Below are positions 11,371-22,612 of a stretch of DNA of 64,000 bases, one piece after another (within the stretch, counting starts at the first letter, position 1; each line of letters starts with the position of its first letter). The DNA comes from Paraconiothyrium sp. Pb-2020. Lineage: Eukaryota; Ascomycota; Dothideomycetes; Pleosporales; Didymosphaeriaceae. Both the position numbers and the translations under genes were made by a program. The notes under the pieces are model-generated. The model had not been told where the DNA came from. It did not search any database and was given only the letters and a program-made list of their open reading frames with translations. Where the stretch lies: positions 310,001 through 374,000 of the forward strand of contig JAJUBI010000002.1 of assembly GCA_022419385.1 (NCBI GenBank). Reading direction: 5' to 3'.

Positions 11371-14300
11371 GTTGGTGCAGGAGGATGGAGGATTGTGGGG
11401 TAGGTATGGGGCGGTTGGGGGTTATTGGATATGCACGTAAAGAGGGTCGGAGGTGGACGGTGAGGTTTGCGGTGTGATATGGCTGCCAGCTTTGAGGTAG
11501 AGCGAGGATGTTCGAGATATGACATGTAGAACGTGGTGTTGAGACGGGGTTATAGTGGCTTCGGAGAAGTGAGGAGAGCCAGAGGGCGGACAATGGAGGA
11601 GTATCGGCATCATGGGGGCTGAATCACGCTGGAGGGTAATGGAGATGTCAAATGCTATGATGTTGTTATTCGGTTTCGTATGTTTTATCACGAGTTTAGT
11701 TGAGGTGAGTAGGTGGAGTCGTTCCGCTAGCAGTTGAGGGAGTGTCCATGACTTTCCACTACATCAGCATTGCCTACTTTCCGGCAACGGCTGTAAAGCA
11801 TAGATTGGAGGCGGTCGCACAAGAGGAGTACACGCTGGTATAAAGCTTCAGCTGCTGTGTTATCGACTCGCACAACACCCGAGTCGTCCCACAGGCCACC
11901 GGCTTCGAGTCTCGCCGTCTAGCTCGCCCTCGCACATGCAGCGCGGTGGAGCAATAGACTGCGGTGCTCGAGCCTCGTTGCAGTTTGCACTCGTGGTAAT
12001 CCGCTCGTGGCCACTGGACACGGCAGTGTGTGGAGTGGCATGGGGCAATGTTACACAGACACGGCACGAGTTGGCCCTTTGACCCCTCGAGGCGGGAGCG
12101 CTCCGGCCCTCGACATCCTTGTGCTGTGCTGCGGCAACCGGTCTCACAGGGCTGGGAGGAGCCCGTGGTTGGAGAGGAGGGCAGCGCGAATGAACCGGTG
12201 GGTCGATGCCCGGAAGCAGGCCGATTCGAACGCTCGACGACATGTTGGCACCCTCAGCGAACGCCCTCAGGCCCGTCCCGGACGCAACAACTGAGATTTT
12301 GCAGGACCATCCTCACCCTCGGACGTCTGCTTGGATGTTGAAGGGCTTATGCATGTTAAGAGGGGCCGTTGGAGCCAGTGTTGCCACGCCGCGTCTGCTC
12401 ACCGCCTTTCCCACCAGACAGACCAGAGCCAGGCCGAGCGTCGCAGATTGCCCAGGCGGCCGTGCCTCCAGCGCGCCCACAGCAGACAGCATCGCCATCC
12501 GCCCGTGACACGCCTGTGCCCATGCTCGAGATAGATGAGCATCGCGCTGCGAGTGCTGTGCCAATCGATCTGCCGGACGCTGCAGCGGACGATGCACTTC
12601 ACTGCGCGCGCGCGTACCTTCTGTTTTCGCGCATGTAGCAGGTACGTCCAGCCCGCCCCTCCAGGCCCTGGCCCCACCCCAAGCGCAGTGGACCAGGTCG
12701 GCCTCCTTGTACCGCTACCAGCACTCCGTCGCCTCGACACTCTCCACTGCAACCCGTCTGCTGTCTGCACCCGCGACTCGGCAGGGTCTTGAACGAGCAG
12801 CAGCCCCGCCGCCGCCTGTCACCCGCCGATCGCTGGCGTCTCGATCGACTCTGATCACCAACGTCAATGCTTCGTGTCGACAACACCTGCTCTGACATGC
12901 GCAATATCCATCCCCAGATTGCTGACGGCCCGCGCCTGGAGAGCGCGGATAATCAGCGTGAACAGGCCGCCTACCCCGCTGCCTGCCCGGGATCCTGACT
13001 CCCCCAATTCATCTCTGATTCAGTGCAACGCACCGTCCCAGCATCGCGTCGTCAGGAACGCCTGTGCCGGCCCCGGTCGCGCCAAGCATACGGAATGGCG
13101 ACGACGCTGCGCTGCATGGCGGCGAACAGAGCCATAGGCTCTCGAGACCCGCCGCGACTTCTCCGCAGCGGCGAGTGCTGCTCACTTGCATAACGACAGC
13201 TAACAGCCGTTTGGCCCTGCCCGCTTTGGGCTTTTGGCGCAGATAGCCCGGAAATCCAGAGCAGCAAGCGTTTGCCAGCTCATAATGCATACAAGTTGCA
13301 TGGTAACACCAAACCCCGTTCGCCTCCAGCAACCCTCGATTCCAGCAATCAATCTCTGCCGCTTGCAGAGGCCCTGTCCCCTGCTGCTGGGGACACCCAA
13401 GCAACCATGCCGCCTAGCTTGTCCTCCTCAAGCCACTACTCGCATTTGCACGCAGTCACGATAGCGTGGAGACGGCCCCCTCCAGTTGTCATGCTGCTCC
13501 GCCGCGACTCCCGCGCTCTGTGCAATCGCGTCAGACGCCTTGGTGGCTCCATCGAGCACGCTTGGAACACGCCGCCGTCTCCTGGTCTCTGATCCAGTTC
13601 GTCTCCCCAATCTCGCACCGAGGCCACATAGCACCTCGCGCCAAGCCTGCAATGCCATTCGGGGCCACGGAACACTGGCAGGGCTTGCAGCTCCTGACGT
13701 TGCGGTGCTTCGCATTTCTCCTCACTTGTAACGATGCATTAGCGGCCGGCCTATGCTCGACGAGTACGAGGCGTGCGTGCATTGATATCGATTGCCTTCC
13801 TGTCTCGCCGTGCCGAGGACGGAGTCCTGGTACGTAGACGTTTTGCTTCCGCATCAGGTCTGACCAGATGCCGATCGAGACGTCGAGATACAGCCTTGAC
13901 AAGTGGGCCCTCGACAATACTTCCGATCACCAGCCGTTCCTCACGCTATTCCTGCAGTAGGGTGGCGAGCCCTGATGATGCGCGCTCTGCAAAGCAAAGA
14001 CCGGTGAAGCTGTGTCTTTTACAGTTTAATGCGTTCCTAGCTAAAATTCTGGAACCCTAGCACTTACTGGCGAAAATGCACGCCAACACATCAATATGGG
14101 TCGTTTCCACAGAGCCGCAACAAAGCCTGCAGATTATTCATTTCCAGATGTCCAATTGCCTCCGCATCCTACTGGTAGGCGGACTTGACGCGGTTGCTAA
14201 TCCTGAGATGCGCGCTGCACTCGGCTGCCGCAATAAATGACACTTCATCCCACATTGCTGCACTTATGGTTCCCACCCCTCCCACTCCCCTTCTGCAGGT

Positions 14301-14678
14301 CACTTACCCTCCTTGCTCTCGCTCGTTCTCGATAGCCGCTGGCCTCGACTAGACACCTGTCACTTCTTGCATTGGTAGTTGTCAAGCCCTCCAGCGCATC
14401 TCCCGTCGTACAACAGGAGCCACGATATCCTCTCTTGGACTTCGTCACGTCGCCACCAACCAGCGTGTGCCAGTTCACCAAGCTACTCTCCCGTAATTCC
14501 TTCTGAGATTTACGAATCTGCATCGAAGCCCTCTTCCGCACCAATTGCTATCGGTTTTACACGTCAACCATGTTCTACATAATGTACCTTACAGGTATGG
14601 TGCTTACGTTCCCTTTCAATCCGTGATCCCGTACCACTATCGTGGGTATCGTGCAGGTGCCCACCATGAGATGTCTGA
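11371..14678. other. Long intergenic region, no gene seen
   Basis: The 12.0-13.9 kb part is GC-rich, so long random open frames overlap on both strands, but none shows a domain or splice-consistent extension. It may hold a long 5' leader for the downstream plus-strand gene. A tRNA B-box-like GTTCGAATC on the minus strand near 12225 has no matching A box or cloverleaf. Confidence 0.4.
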
Positions 14679-15308
14679 TTGCCAATGGCATTAGCAGCTT
14701 CCGGACGGCTCCTCCCTCCCGCACACCGGTTACCACCTTGCCGGTGCAGGGACGGTGGGCAGGAGTGCATGAACTCTGGATTGATCCTAATTCTTCACAT
14801 CTCCATCATTCGTTGTGCTGATTTTGCCATAGGCCTTTGCCAGCGCCGTCACTGGCCGGACCCACTCTTCCAAGTCTACCGTACACGCCTCGGCTACGGA
14901 TGCACTGTACGAGTGAACAATAGGGAATATTCGACCGACGTCGAGTACGAATCGGGCGAGCTGGCAAAGAACGCCGCTGCCACCCGCGCTTACATGATCT
15001 GCCGCAACTTCTCCGTGAACGACGGCATGTACCCCGGTCAGCGTCCCGGCCAAGGCGGTGTCGTCCAAGGTCTACCCGTTGCCATCGGTACCGGACGCAG
15101 GGGCACCGTGTCGTCCACCGAGAATGACAGCTCAAGTTCAAGCGGCGGAAACAGCCCCCGTTCGGACTACGCTATGGAGGACTATGCTGGTCGAAGGTCC
15201 AGCAAATCCTCCACATCCTCCAATGGCAGTTGCGGGTGCGGCCGCGGTGCCGTCCGCGCGTACGAGCGTTGCACGTATTGTCTTCGCGCTGCGGGAGTCC
15301 GCTGTTAG
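14679..15308 (+). CDS. Protein with a double-stranded-RNA-binding-like segment
   Basis: The supported coding part is 14833-15308, preceded by a clear acceptor (TTTTGCCATAG). The open frame before it (14679-14832) is probably intron, so the true 5' exon is not fixed. One candidate is a tiny exon with ATG at about 14582 and donor GTATGG. Residues WPDPLFQVYRTRLGYGC..VRVNNREY, then ESGELAKNAAATRAYMICRNF, match the alpha-beta-beta-beta-alpha pattern of a dsRBD, including the ELAKNAAATRA helix. Such small dsRBD-like proteins, with RVNNREY and FSVNDGMYP, are conserved in Pezizomycotina to my knowledge. The tail is Ser-rich and ends in a Cys cluster (CGCGRG, CTYCLRAAGVRC) that could bind metal. It lies 1.6 kb from array 1. 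Confidence 0.7.
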   Translation: MPMALAASGRLLPPAHRLPPCRCRDGGQECMNSGLILILHISIIRCADFAIGLCQRRHWPDPLFQVYRTRLGYGCTVRVNNREYSTDVEYESGELAKNAAATRAYMICRNFSVNDGMYPGQRPGQGGVVQGLPVAIGTGRRGTVSSTENDSSSSSGGNSPRSDYAMEDYAGRRSSKSSTSSNGSCGCGRGAVRAYERCTYCLRAAGVRC

Positions 15309-16640
15309 ACCACGATACCCATAACCATATCTGAACATTATGCGACGATACCACGACATCAAAAAGACTTGAAGAGCTCAGGCTCAGCGATACCACGATT
15401 TTTACGACCTGCATTTCTCACGACACGATTACCACGAATCCACTAGCGTTCGTTTCCTAGCTCGTTGGATCGTTCGTTTTACCTCGGAAGCGTGCATTCT
15501 TTCGGTTCACATCCGCTTCGTTATGACACTCGACCGTGGCATTTTTTATAGTTCTATTCGCATCTCCTCTCCTCTCATTGGATCCCCTTTACGAGGCTAG
15601 CATAGCGACGGCACTGCAGCGTTTCAGCGATGATGATCTTTCGGGTTGGCTATCTCCTTCAGACTGCAGGTTTTACTTCTCTTCTCACGACTCTCTTATT
15701 TTATCCTGTTGATGACAAAAGAGAAAGATCAACGACGGTTTGGCCACGCGGCCTCACGATGTATTCACGAACGAGACGAGCAAATTGATATCCTTTCGGC
15801 ATTATTGATGAGATGTGGCGCGGGCTGCTGCTGGTGATGTTCTGTGACGGGTGCGATTGGATGACGCACGGACGCTAGGCGATGCTTAGCTGGTGCGTTG
15901 CTTCGCTAGGTCGACGACATCTCCGGACAGTATTGCATACCGACAATAGCTTGATATGGTTGAGGGCTATCCATCTGAATCTGCTTTCCCCACGTTGTTA
16001 TCGGTCTATATAGATGGATTCGACTTGCTTACATTAATTCCTGCCGATGTCACAGTGTAAGAGCGTATAGATGGAAGAAGCGCAAGTTGATACCCTGGAT
16101 ATCCACCAATTGAACGGCCGACGACTCCCAACCCTTTCCTTGAACGCAAAATACTGCGTTTGAAGCACGCCATATGCATCTCTACCCTCGGCGTCGTGCT
16201 TCTTCAATTGAACAAAGCGCCCATGGCAGACTGATCTTGGCTACCGCACCTACCCGCACATGAACGTCACGTCGTGCGGACAGGTTTTGAAATCGAGGTC
16301 GATAGCAGGGCGGACCTCTGCGGTATGTTCGTAGCTGTAGCTTCGCTGGAATGAATAAAGGCGGAGTGGTGCGTCGGAGTAGAATGTGGGATAACTGTTG
16401 GAATAACTTATCGCGGTGATGGTGATGGGACTTTGCAAGCTAGCCAGCTGCTACTTGTGATGTAACTAGTACTATCAGATGCAAGTCATGTATCTAGCAT
16501 CCTTAAAGGTGGTGGCTAGCCCTCGCTAGGTCGTTGTTTCTTCCAGCGTGTAAGGTGAGTGGGTTTGCCGGGTTTGATTGGAGAGGCCTGGGATACATCA
16601 CGGAGATACGAAGCTAAATCAACAGTGAGATTGCTAACGG
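15309..16640. other. Intergenic, 3' region of the dsRBD-like gene
   Basis: Starts with a pyrimidine-rich stretch that is probably 3' UTR. No gene or strong structure is seen. Array-type motifs begin near 16.65 kb. Confidence 0.45.
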
Positions 16641-17009
16641 CGAGATAGAGGTTGGTTGGTGGGTGTGTAGTGTGTTAAGAGGGGAATGGTAATACCAACA
16701 CCAGCGTCTCCGCTAGCTTTTTCATAAGTAGACGTTAGAAGCACTTATCACAGGCCGTCGTCTGCTGGATCAATTAAGTCTGAAGAGGCGAGGAATAGAT
16801 ATCTTGTTGTTAGCCTGGTTCGGAGCGGAAGGTTTTGGGTGTGGCTGTGCTGCATGAAGGGCAGTGATTAAGAATCCTACGACACTGCAATTGCTAGCGC
16901 CGCTGAGCAGTTCGCTATGTCTGGTGACGGATGGTGATGATCATCACTGTGTTCAATATGACGCCTTGGGACTCTGGCGCGGCGGGGGGCTAAGGAAGGC
17001 TAAGGACAC

Positions 17010-17158
17010 ATAGATTGCCATAAGCTCATGATAGTAGGACTTTTAGTCCCACGCAGAGGAGGCACCATCGCTTGTCCTATCTCTGTTTTTGATTCACACC
17101 CGAATGTGTGTGGAAGTGTAAGGATAACTAGAGGAGAAGACAGGGGTTTATATACCCC
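17010..17158 (-). ncRNA. Array 1 module 1
   Basis: TATA at 17145-17156 and palindrome at 17183-17200. Leader stem CACAC..GTGTG ends in AATCAAAA. Spacers in sense: ACAGAGATAGGACAAGCG; GTCCTACTATCATGAGCTT. The second is 17/19 identical to the last spacer of module 2. A decayed module may lie to its left (palindrome 16931-16949, TATA-like 16687-16696). Confidence 0.55.
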
Positions 17159-17287
17159 TAGCTATACCAACTCCGCGCTGTCTAATGCTGATGATCATCG
17201 ATCAATCTGCGATACAGCACCCTGGGACTTGGCCGCAGTGATACGTGCGAGGTAAAGCCGAGAACATCAAGCGTGTGCTCCAATGCT

Positions 17288-17472
17288 GTTCTTCCCATAA
17301 GCTCAGAATAGTAGGACTTTTAGTCCCAAGCAGAGGAGGCAACATGCCGCCTTTGGGGTGAACTTTTTAATTCACCCACATGTTGTCTTTGCCCGACCAT
17401 TTTTAGCCACATCTATAAGGTGCGGTGGAAGTGTGCAGAGCTCTAAAGGGGGAAATGGGCGTTTATATACCT
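17288..17472 (-). ncRNA. Array 1 module 2
   Basis: TATA at 17462-17471, palindrome at 17497-17515. Three spacers of exactly 19 nt at 17382-17400, 17346-17364 and 17299-17317: ATGGTCGGGCAAAGACAAC; AGTTCACCCCAAAGGCGGC; GTCCTACTATTCTGAGCTT. It ends ATGGGAAGAACAGC. Confidence 0.6.
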
Positions 17473-17559
17473 TTCCTCATCCTGACTTCGCGGTGTCTGA
17501 TGCTGATGATCATCGCTTCTTCCTACGCTCGTTGGGCATGTGTGAAGCACTACCCCAGT

Positions 17560-17743
17560 CTTCCTTCCTTGCGGGTCCCGTTCAGGATTTCAGACCAACC
17601 CAGGGCAGGAACATGAAGTACCTGAATGTCATTTTCTTTTGGTCCACCTACATGGATCGCACGTAGTGTGTCTTTTAGCCACACGTTCAAGGTGCGGTGG
17701 AAGTGTAAGGATAGATAAAGGGGGAAGTGGGGTTTTATATAGC
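17560..17743 (-). ncRNA. Array 1 module 3
   Basis: TATA (TTTTATATAG on plus) at 17733-17742, palindrome at 17803-17819. Spacers: GACACACTACGTGCGATCC; a 22-nt one with core ATGACATTCAGGTACTTC; TCCTGAACGGGACCCGCA. Confidence 0.55.
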
Positions 17744-17883
17744 AGTAGCCATCCTGACTTCGCGCTGCATCTGGTCGAGTGCATCATCGCTGTCGCTATC
17801 CGTTGCTGATATTCATCACGATTCTAAATACCTCAATTTAGACCTCAGGTGCGGTGAACAACATGTATGCATATTCTAGCGAG

Positions 17884-18062
17884 CTTCTTCCCATGAGTCG
17901 CATAAGTCACGCTTTGAGTCCCACCCCGCGGGAGCAACATTGAAACGTTTACTGGGCCTTTTAGTCCCCCCACATGCTTGGTTCGCGTGGTCCTTTTTGT
18001 TACACCTTGGAGGTGTAGAAGTGTAAGGATTAACACAGGGCGAAGTCGACGTTTATATACCC
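17884..18062 (-). ncRNA. Array 1 module 4
   Basis: TATA at 18052-18062, palindrome at about 18110-18127. Leader stem TACACC/GGTGTA shows a compensatory change from CACACC/GGTGTG. Spacers: AGGACCACGCGAACCAAGC; GGCCCAGTAAACGTTTCA; GCGTGACTTATGCGACTC. It ends ATGGGAAGAAGC. Confidence 0.6.
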
Positions 18063-18190
18063 CCTAGCCATCCCAATACCACGCTCGACCACATCGCACT
18101 TCGCTATTCGATGGTAGTGATCAACACTTGTTCAAGTATGACAACTTACGCTCCTAGCACGGCAACACGCATGAAGTCCTACTCAAGCAG

Positions 18191-18342
18191 TTTCTTCCCA
18201 TCAGGTGCCAGAGATTGCACTTTTTGGGCTCACGCCAGGAAGGGACCATATTTGTCGGTTAACTCTTCTTTTGGTCACATCCAGAAGGTGTGGAGAAGTG
18301 TAGAGAAGAGGACTAGGGCGGAGAAAGCGGGCTTATATACCC
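18191..18342 (-). ncRNA. Array 1 module 5
   Basis: TATA at 18332-18341, palindrome at 18414-18431. Spacers: GAAGAGTTAACCGACAAAT; AGTGCAATCTCTGGCACCTG. The promoter-leader segment at about 18294-18341 is repeated almost unchanged in module 6, so one was copied recently. Confidence 0.6.
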
Positions 18343-18500
18343 CAAGCCATCCCGATCCCGACCTGGGCTATCTTTGCTAGCGCTGTTGAGCACTTCGTGA
18401 CATTCGCGCCCTAATGATGCTGATAATTACCACTGCCTATTGCAATATGACACCTTTGGCTCGGGCGCGGTGCGCGGGTGAAGGGAAACTCCAGCAAGCT

Positions 18501-18677
18501 GCTATGGGGATCTGGTGTAATTCGTTTCAGTCACACAGGGTCACACCATGCGCTGATGATAGTCTCATTTTAATCCACCCACATGTCTCTTCGCATAATT
18601 GCATTATAGCCACACCCCAGAGGGGTGGTAGAAGTGTAGAGAAGAGGACTAGGGCGGAGAAAGCGGGCTTATATACC
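18501..18677 (-). ncRNA. Array 1 module 6
   Basis: TATA at 18668-18677, palindrome at 18740-18760. Spacers: TGCAATTATGCGAAGAGAC; TGAGACTATCATCAGCGC; CGAATTACACCAGATCCCC. Leader stem is CACCCC/GGGGTG. Confidence 0.6.
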
Positions 18678-18814
18678 TCTAGCCATCCTAACCTGGACTA
18701 TCGTTGCTAGCGCGGTAGAGAGTGTTGTAAGTTGAGCTGGGTGATGCTGATGGTCATCACTCGTTATATGACACCTTAAGGCTTAGGCGTGGCGAGATAT
18801 ATGAACGTAAGCTT

Positions 18815-18972
18815 CAGCGCTCTTCTTCCCATCGTGCATCAATTTTTGGTTTTTGGTCCCACCCAGGGCCACCCACATGAAATTTTCGAAGATTTCTTTT
18901 AGTTACACTGAGACAGTGTGGAGGAAGTGTGAAAGGAGAACTCGAGTAGCGAAAAAAGGGGGTTTAAATACC
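18815..18972 (-). ncRNA. Array 1 module 7
   Basis: TATA (GGTTTAAATACC on plus) at 18961-18972, palindrome at 19022-19040. Leader stem ACACT/AGTGT is compensatory against ACACC/GGTGT. Spacers: GAAATCTTCGAAAATTTC; ACCAAAAATTGATGCACG. It ends ATGGGAAGAAGAGCGCTG. Confidence 0.6.
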
Positions 18973-19096
18973 TCTAGTCATCCCAACCCTACCCTCAAAC
19001 ACATCACAAACTTTGCTACCTAATGTTGAACATCATCATCCTTTGTGCGACGCCTTGGATCGGGCGTAGTGATAGGTCCGGGGTAATGCTGCAACG

Positions 19097-19236
19097 CGGA
19101 TCTTCCCATATTGTCGGGGGCCGCACTTTTAGTCCACCCACATCACCACTTCGATTGGTCCTTTTAGTCTCACACAAAACAGCGGTAGAAGTGTGAAGAA
19201 GAAAAATAATAATAGAAAAAGGCGGTTTATACACCC
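19097..19236 (-). ncRNA. Array 1 module 8
   Basis: TATA at 19224-19235, palindrome at 19259-19279 (only about 25 bp upstream). Spacers: GGACCAATCGAAGTGGTG; GTGCGGCCCCCGACAAT. Confidence 0.55.
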
Positions 19237-19334
19237 CTAGCCATACCAACTACCGCTGTGTGATGCTGATGATCATCACTCTAACTAAGATAACTAGATT
19301 CTATGCGCAGTCTCCGTTCAAAGTCATGCCCAAG

Positions 19335-19519
19335 GCTCTCCCTACCACGCTCACAGGGGACACACTTTAAGTTCCACCCAGCAAGGCGGCAACATGCGTT
19401 GCGCTATACGTGCTTTTAGTCCACTCACATGATTCCCTTCCAAGGGGGTTTTAGTCACACGAAGAAAGTGTGGAAGTGTGAGCATAGCTAGACAGGAAGA
19501 TGGATGGGGTTTATATTCC
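19335..19519 (-). ncRNA. Array 1 module 9
   Basis: TATA at 19506-19519, palindrome at 19579-19600. Spacers: CCCCCTTGGAAGGGAATC; GCACGTATAGCGCAACGC; GTGTGTCCCCTGTGAGCG. Confidence 0.55.
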
Positions 19520-19638
19520 TTTACTCATCCCATCCACCCTGTCTTTACTAGCCATCGAGCGCGGAGTAAAGTGAGCTGGGTGACGCTGGGGGTCATCACC
19601 ACTTACTAATACTTGATTTAGGCGTGGTGAGTAATACT

Positions 19639-19829
19639 CCAGCGCTCTTCTTCCCACGAGACCTTTGTTGCAATACTTTTACTCCCACCAGGGCGGCAGC
19701 ATCGAACGTTTCTCGTTAAATTTTAGTTCCCTCACATGGACTTGTTTCGCTGACACCTTTTAGTCATACCCAGAGGTGCGCTAGAGTGTGAAGAAGATAT
19801 TTGTGCCAGAGGAAGCGGTTTATATACCT
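19639..19829 (-). ncRNA. Array 1 module 10
   Basis: TATA at 19817-19828, palindrome at 19900-19917. Spacers: GGTGTCAGCGAAACAAGTCC; TTTAACGAGAAACGTTCG; GTATTGCAACAAAGGTCTC. The terminal block reads GTGGGAAGAAGAGCGCTGG. Confidence 0.6.
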
Positions 19830-19972
19830 CTACTCATCCCATCCGCGCTATCTTTGTCTTTGCTAATCCGCCGAGTCCTTTGCAAACTTTGCTGTCCTAT
19901 GGTGATGGTTATCACCCATTCTACTACGATTGGACTTGGGCGCGGCCACACGTGCGAAGCCTTACTCCAACG

Positions 19973-20152
19973 AGTCTCTTCCCATAAATCCTTGCTAGGG
20001 CCGGTTTTAATCCCACCCAGGGAGGCAACATACCATGAAAGATTTGCTAGTTTAGTCCACCCATGTATATATCCGGGTAACCTTTAATTCACACCCGAAG
20101 GTGTGTAGAAGTGTAACGATAGATAGAAGGGAAAAGCGTGGATTTATATACC
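19973..20152 (-). ncRNA. Array 1 module 11
   Basis: TATA at 20142-20152, palindrome at 20220-20240. Spacers: GGTTACCCGGATATATAC; CTAGCAAATCTTTCATGGT; CCGGCCCTAGCAAGGATTT. The first resembles the first spacer of module 14. Confidence 0.6.
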
Positions 20153-20293
20153 TGCGCTCATCCCATCTGCGCTATCTTTGTCTTTGCTAGTGCCGCTAAG
20201 TCGTTCGTTACCTTGGCTATATGATGATGACGATCATCGCTATTTCAACTTTGAAACTTTGGGATGTCTGATGAGGTGATACGTGAAGTGATA

Positions 20294-20448
20294 CTTCCAG
20301 CGCTCTTCCATCGGCTAGATTGAATGATGCTTTTAGTCCCACACAAGAAGCGAGCATGGTGTGCCCAGGACTCAATTTTAGTCACACAAAGGTGTGTGGA
20401 AGTGTGAAGGGAGATCTTATGCCAGAGGAAAAGGGGGTTTAAATACCT
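20294..20448 (-). ncRNA. Array 1 module 12
   Basis: TATA at 20436-20447, palindrome at 20511-20530. Spacers: TTGAGTCCTGGGCACACC; GCATCATTCAATCTAGCCG. Confidence 0.6.
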
Positions 20449-20581
20449 CTCCTCATACCAAGTCTGGCTGTCTTTGCTAGAGCTGCTGAGAACCTTGTCG
20501 CTGTCGCTATCTGATAGTGATAATCATCATTCCCTTTATTAACAACTTAGGGCTCAGCCTCGACATATACAGAGTAAAATT

Positions 20582-20773
20582 GCGCCGCTCTTCTTAGCAT
20601 AATCCGGCAGAGATGAAGCTTTTAGTCTCGCCCAAGCGGCACCATATCATGCGCTGGTGATAGATTTTAGTCTACCTATATATAATTCGTTGCACTCGTT
20701 CTTGTTTAGCACACCTAGGCGGCGTATTAGAAGTGGAGAGAACCCTTAAAGTCCCAGAGTATGTTTAAATACC
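20582..20773 (-). ncRNA. Array 1 module 13
   Basis: TATA at 20763-20773, palindrome at 20837-20853. Spacers: AAGAACGAGTGCAACGAATT (borders uncertain); TCTATCACCAGCGCATGAT; GCTTCATCTCTGCCGGATT. The second shares CTATCA(T)CAGCGCATG with module 6. Confidence 0.55.
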
Positions 20774-20967
20774 TACCGTCATCCGGACTCTACTTACCCT
20801 TACCAGCGTCTTTCAGTCCTTCGCCTTCACTGTTCGATGCTGAATATCACCTCCGCTGAGCGTTGTGGGCTTATCGAATAACACAGAAGCTTAGCAACGT
20901 GATATCTGTCTTACACGATGTACGTACGTAGTAGAGAGCGGATCGAGAGAGTTTTCATAGTGGAGGA

Positions 20968-21152
20968 CATGGTGCGTTTAGTTCTCATTCGTGCGGGCTA
21001 TAGAGGTTTTGTCCGACCGAGGAGACAACATATATCCTTAGCGAACCTATTTTTAGTCCACCCATGAAATGCCCAGGTAACCTTATAGTCACACCTTGGA
21101 GGTGTGGTGGAAGTGTGGAGGGCCTTGAAGCGCCCGAAGGGGGTTATATACC
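20968..21152 (-). ncRNA. Array 1 module 14
   Basis: TATA at 21142-21152, palindrome at 21219-21238. Perfect leader stem CACACC/GGTGTG. Spacers: GGTTACCTGGGCATTTC; ATAGGTTCGCTAAGGATAT; CCTCTATAGCCCGCACGA. Confidence 0.6.
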
Positions 21153-21371
21153 TCCAATCATCCTGACTCCGCTTGTGTTGGCTAGAGCTGCTGAGTACGT
21201 CGCAATCTTTACTGTCTGGTGCTTGATATCATCATCGCGACACGTTGCGGATGCTAACCAACGGTATAGGACCTGGGGATGTCTGATCTATCCTAAACCG
21301 TTCTGTGTATACGGAAACGGCGGAAAGATACTTTATAGTCGGATGTGTTGAGCGTTTTGGTTTATATATAT

Positions 21372-21537
21372 TGGAACCTATATGTATCTCAGGCCCTACC
21401 AGGAGGCAGCAACATATTGTAGCAACGTACGCATCTTGCTCCACCCATAGAATCCTTTCCTGGCGTTTTTATCCATAATTTGAATGTGAATGAAAGTGCG
21501 AGAATACCTGCCTAGAACAAAGGGGGTTTAAATACCC
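21372..21537 (-). ncRNA. Array 1 module 15
   Basis: TATA at 21525-21536, palindrome at 21583-21602. Spacers: ACGCCAGGAAAGGATTCT; ATGCGTACGTTGCTACAAT; GATACATATAGGTTCCAA (right border uncertain). Confidence 0.5.
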
Positions 21538-21699
21538 CCTCTCCTTCCTTATTTCGCGGTGTCGAGTCCTATTGTCGCTGGCCAATGATAAACATCACCA
21601 TCGCTAAAGGTTGGAAGTATACAATGGCCTACGCACCGATCTGCGAATATGAGAAGGACAGACAGAGAAACATAACTTTGTAGAGTAGGGTTTTTTTCA

Positions 21700-21868
21700 C
21701 ATGAGCAAAGGAACTGGAACTTTGATCTCACAGGAGTGGAGGCAGCATGCAATCTTCTGGCGCCTAACTTTAGTCTGCCCATGATTGGTATCTCACTGTA
21801 ATTGAGTCTCACCAAAGGAGTGTAGAAGTGTAGAGAGCCTTGAAGGCCCAAAGGGCGTATAAATACCT
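21700..21868 (-). ncRNA. Array 1 module 16
   Basis: TATA at 21857-21867, palindrome at 21915-21937. Spacers: TTACAGTGAGATACCAATC; GTTAGGCGCCAGAAGATTGC; GTTCCAGTTCCTTTGCTC. Confidence 0.55.
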
Positions 21869-21974
21869 CCCGCGATGCCCTCTGAGCTATCCTTGTCAGG
21901 CTATCATTGGTTTCGATGAATATAAACTTCATCATCAGAGCCACACACGCCGTTCCCGAAGAGGTAAAGGGTTT

Positions 21975-22151
21975 CGTTCACATTAGACCAGAATATTGAT
22001 GTTTGGGGCCCACCGGGGAGGCAACATAACCGGGTTGACTCGTCTTTTTAGTCCACCCACATCGAAGAATCCAACCACCATTTGAGTCACACCCAGGAGT
22101 GTGGTGGAAGTGTAAACATAGGCAAGGAGGCGAGGGGACGTTTAAATACCG
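21975..22151 (-). ncRNA. Array 1 module 17
   Basis: TATA at 22139-22150, palindrome at 22205-22225. Spacers, all 18 nt: TGGTGGTTGGATTCTTCG; AGACGAGTCAACCCGGTT; CATCAATATTCTGGTCTA. Confidence 0.6.
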
Positions 22152-22387
22152 CTCGTAGGTCTAGCTCTGAGCTGTCTTCTCTAGGATGTATGTATTCGTC
22201 AGTTCATGGAGATGCACTTCATCATCAGACTCAAACCATGACCTAGGACCATAGAGATGATCTGCGGGGAGTGGGAGATGGTGATGCGCATAAGTACGAG
22301 TTTCGAGGATAGAACATCATAATGGAATATAAAGAGAACTATAGCCCACTTGTGTCAGGATTCACAAAGGTACCAGCCCCCCCCTCG

Positions 22388-22553
22388 GAGGACAACATGA
22401 ATTGGTTAGCTTTTCATTTTCGTCCACACATAATGCCATTATGGTGTTGTTTTAGTCCACCCACATAATACGTCTTGTCAGCCTCTTTTATTCACCAGGA
22501 GACGTGTTGAAAATGTGAGGATGAGTAGAGGGGGAATAGGGTGGTTATAACAT
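22388..22553 (-). ncRNA. Array 1 module 18
   Basis: TATA degraded (GGTTATAACATCC on plus, 22543-22553). Spacers: GAGGCTGACAAGACGTATT; CAACACCATAATGGCATT; TGAAAAGCTAACCAATTC. No clear palindrome. Confidence 0.5.
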
Positions 22554-22612
22554 CCACTCAATCCGAAGCCGGGCTGTCCATGGCTCACATGCGCGGAAAG
22601 AACAGATTCCCG

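Noticed and set aside
12180..12260. tRNA gene on the minus strand (GTTCGAATC)
   Set aside because: No A box at the right distance and no acceptor stem.
12000..13900. Numerous overlapping open frames
   Set aside because: High GC makes long frames by chance; no domains, splice sites or conserved style.
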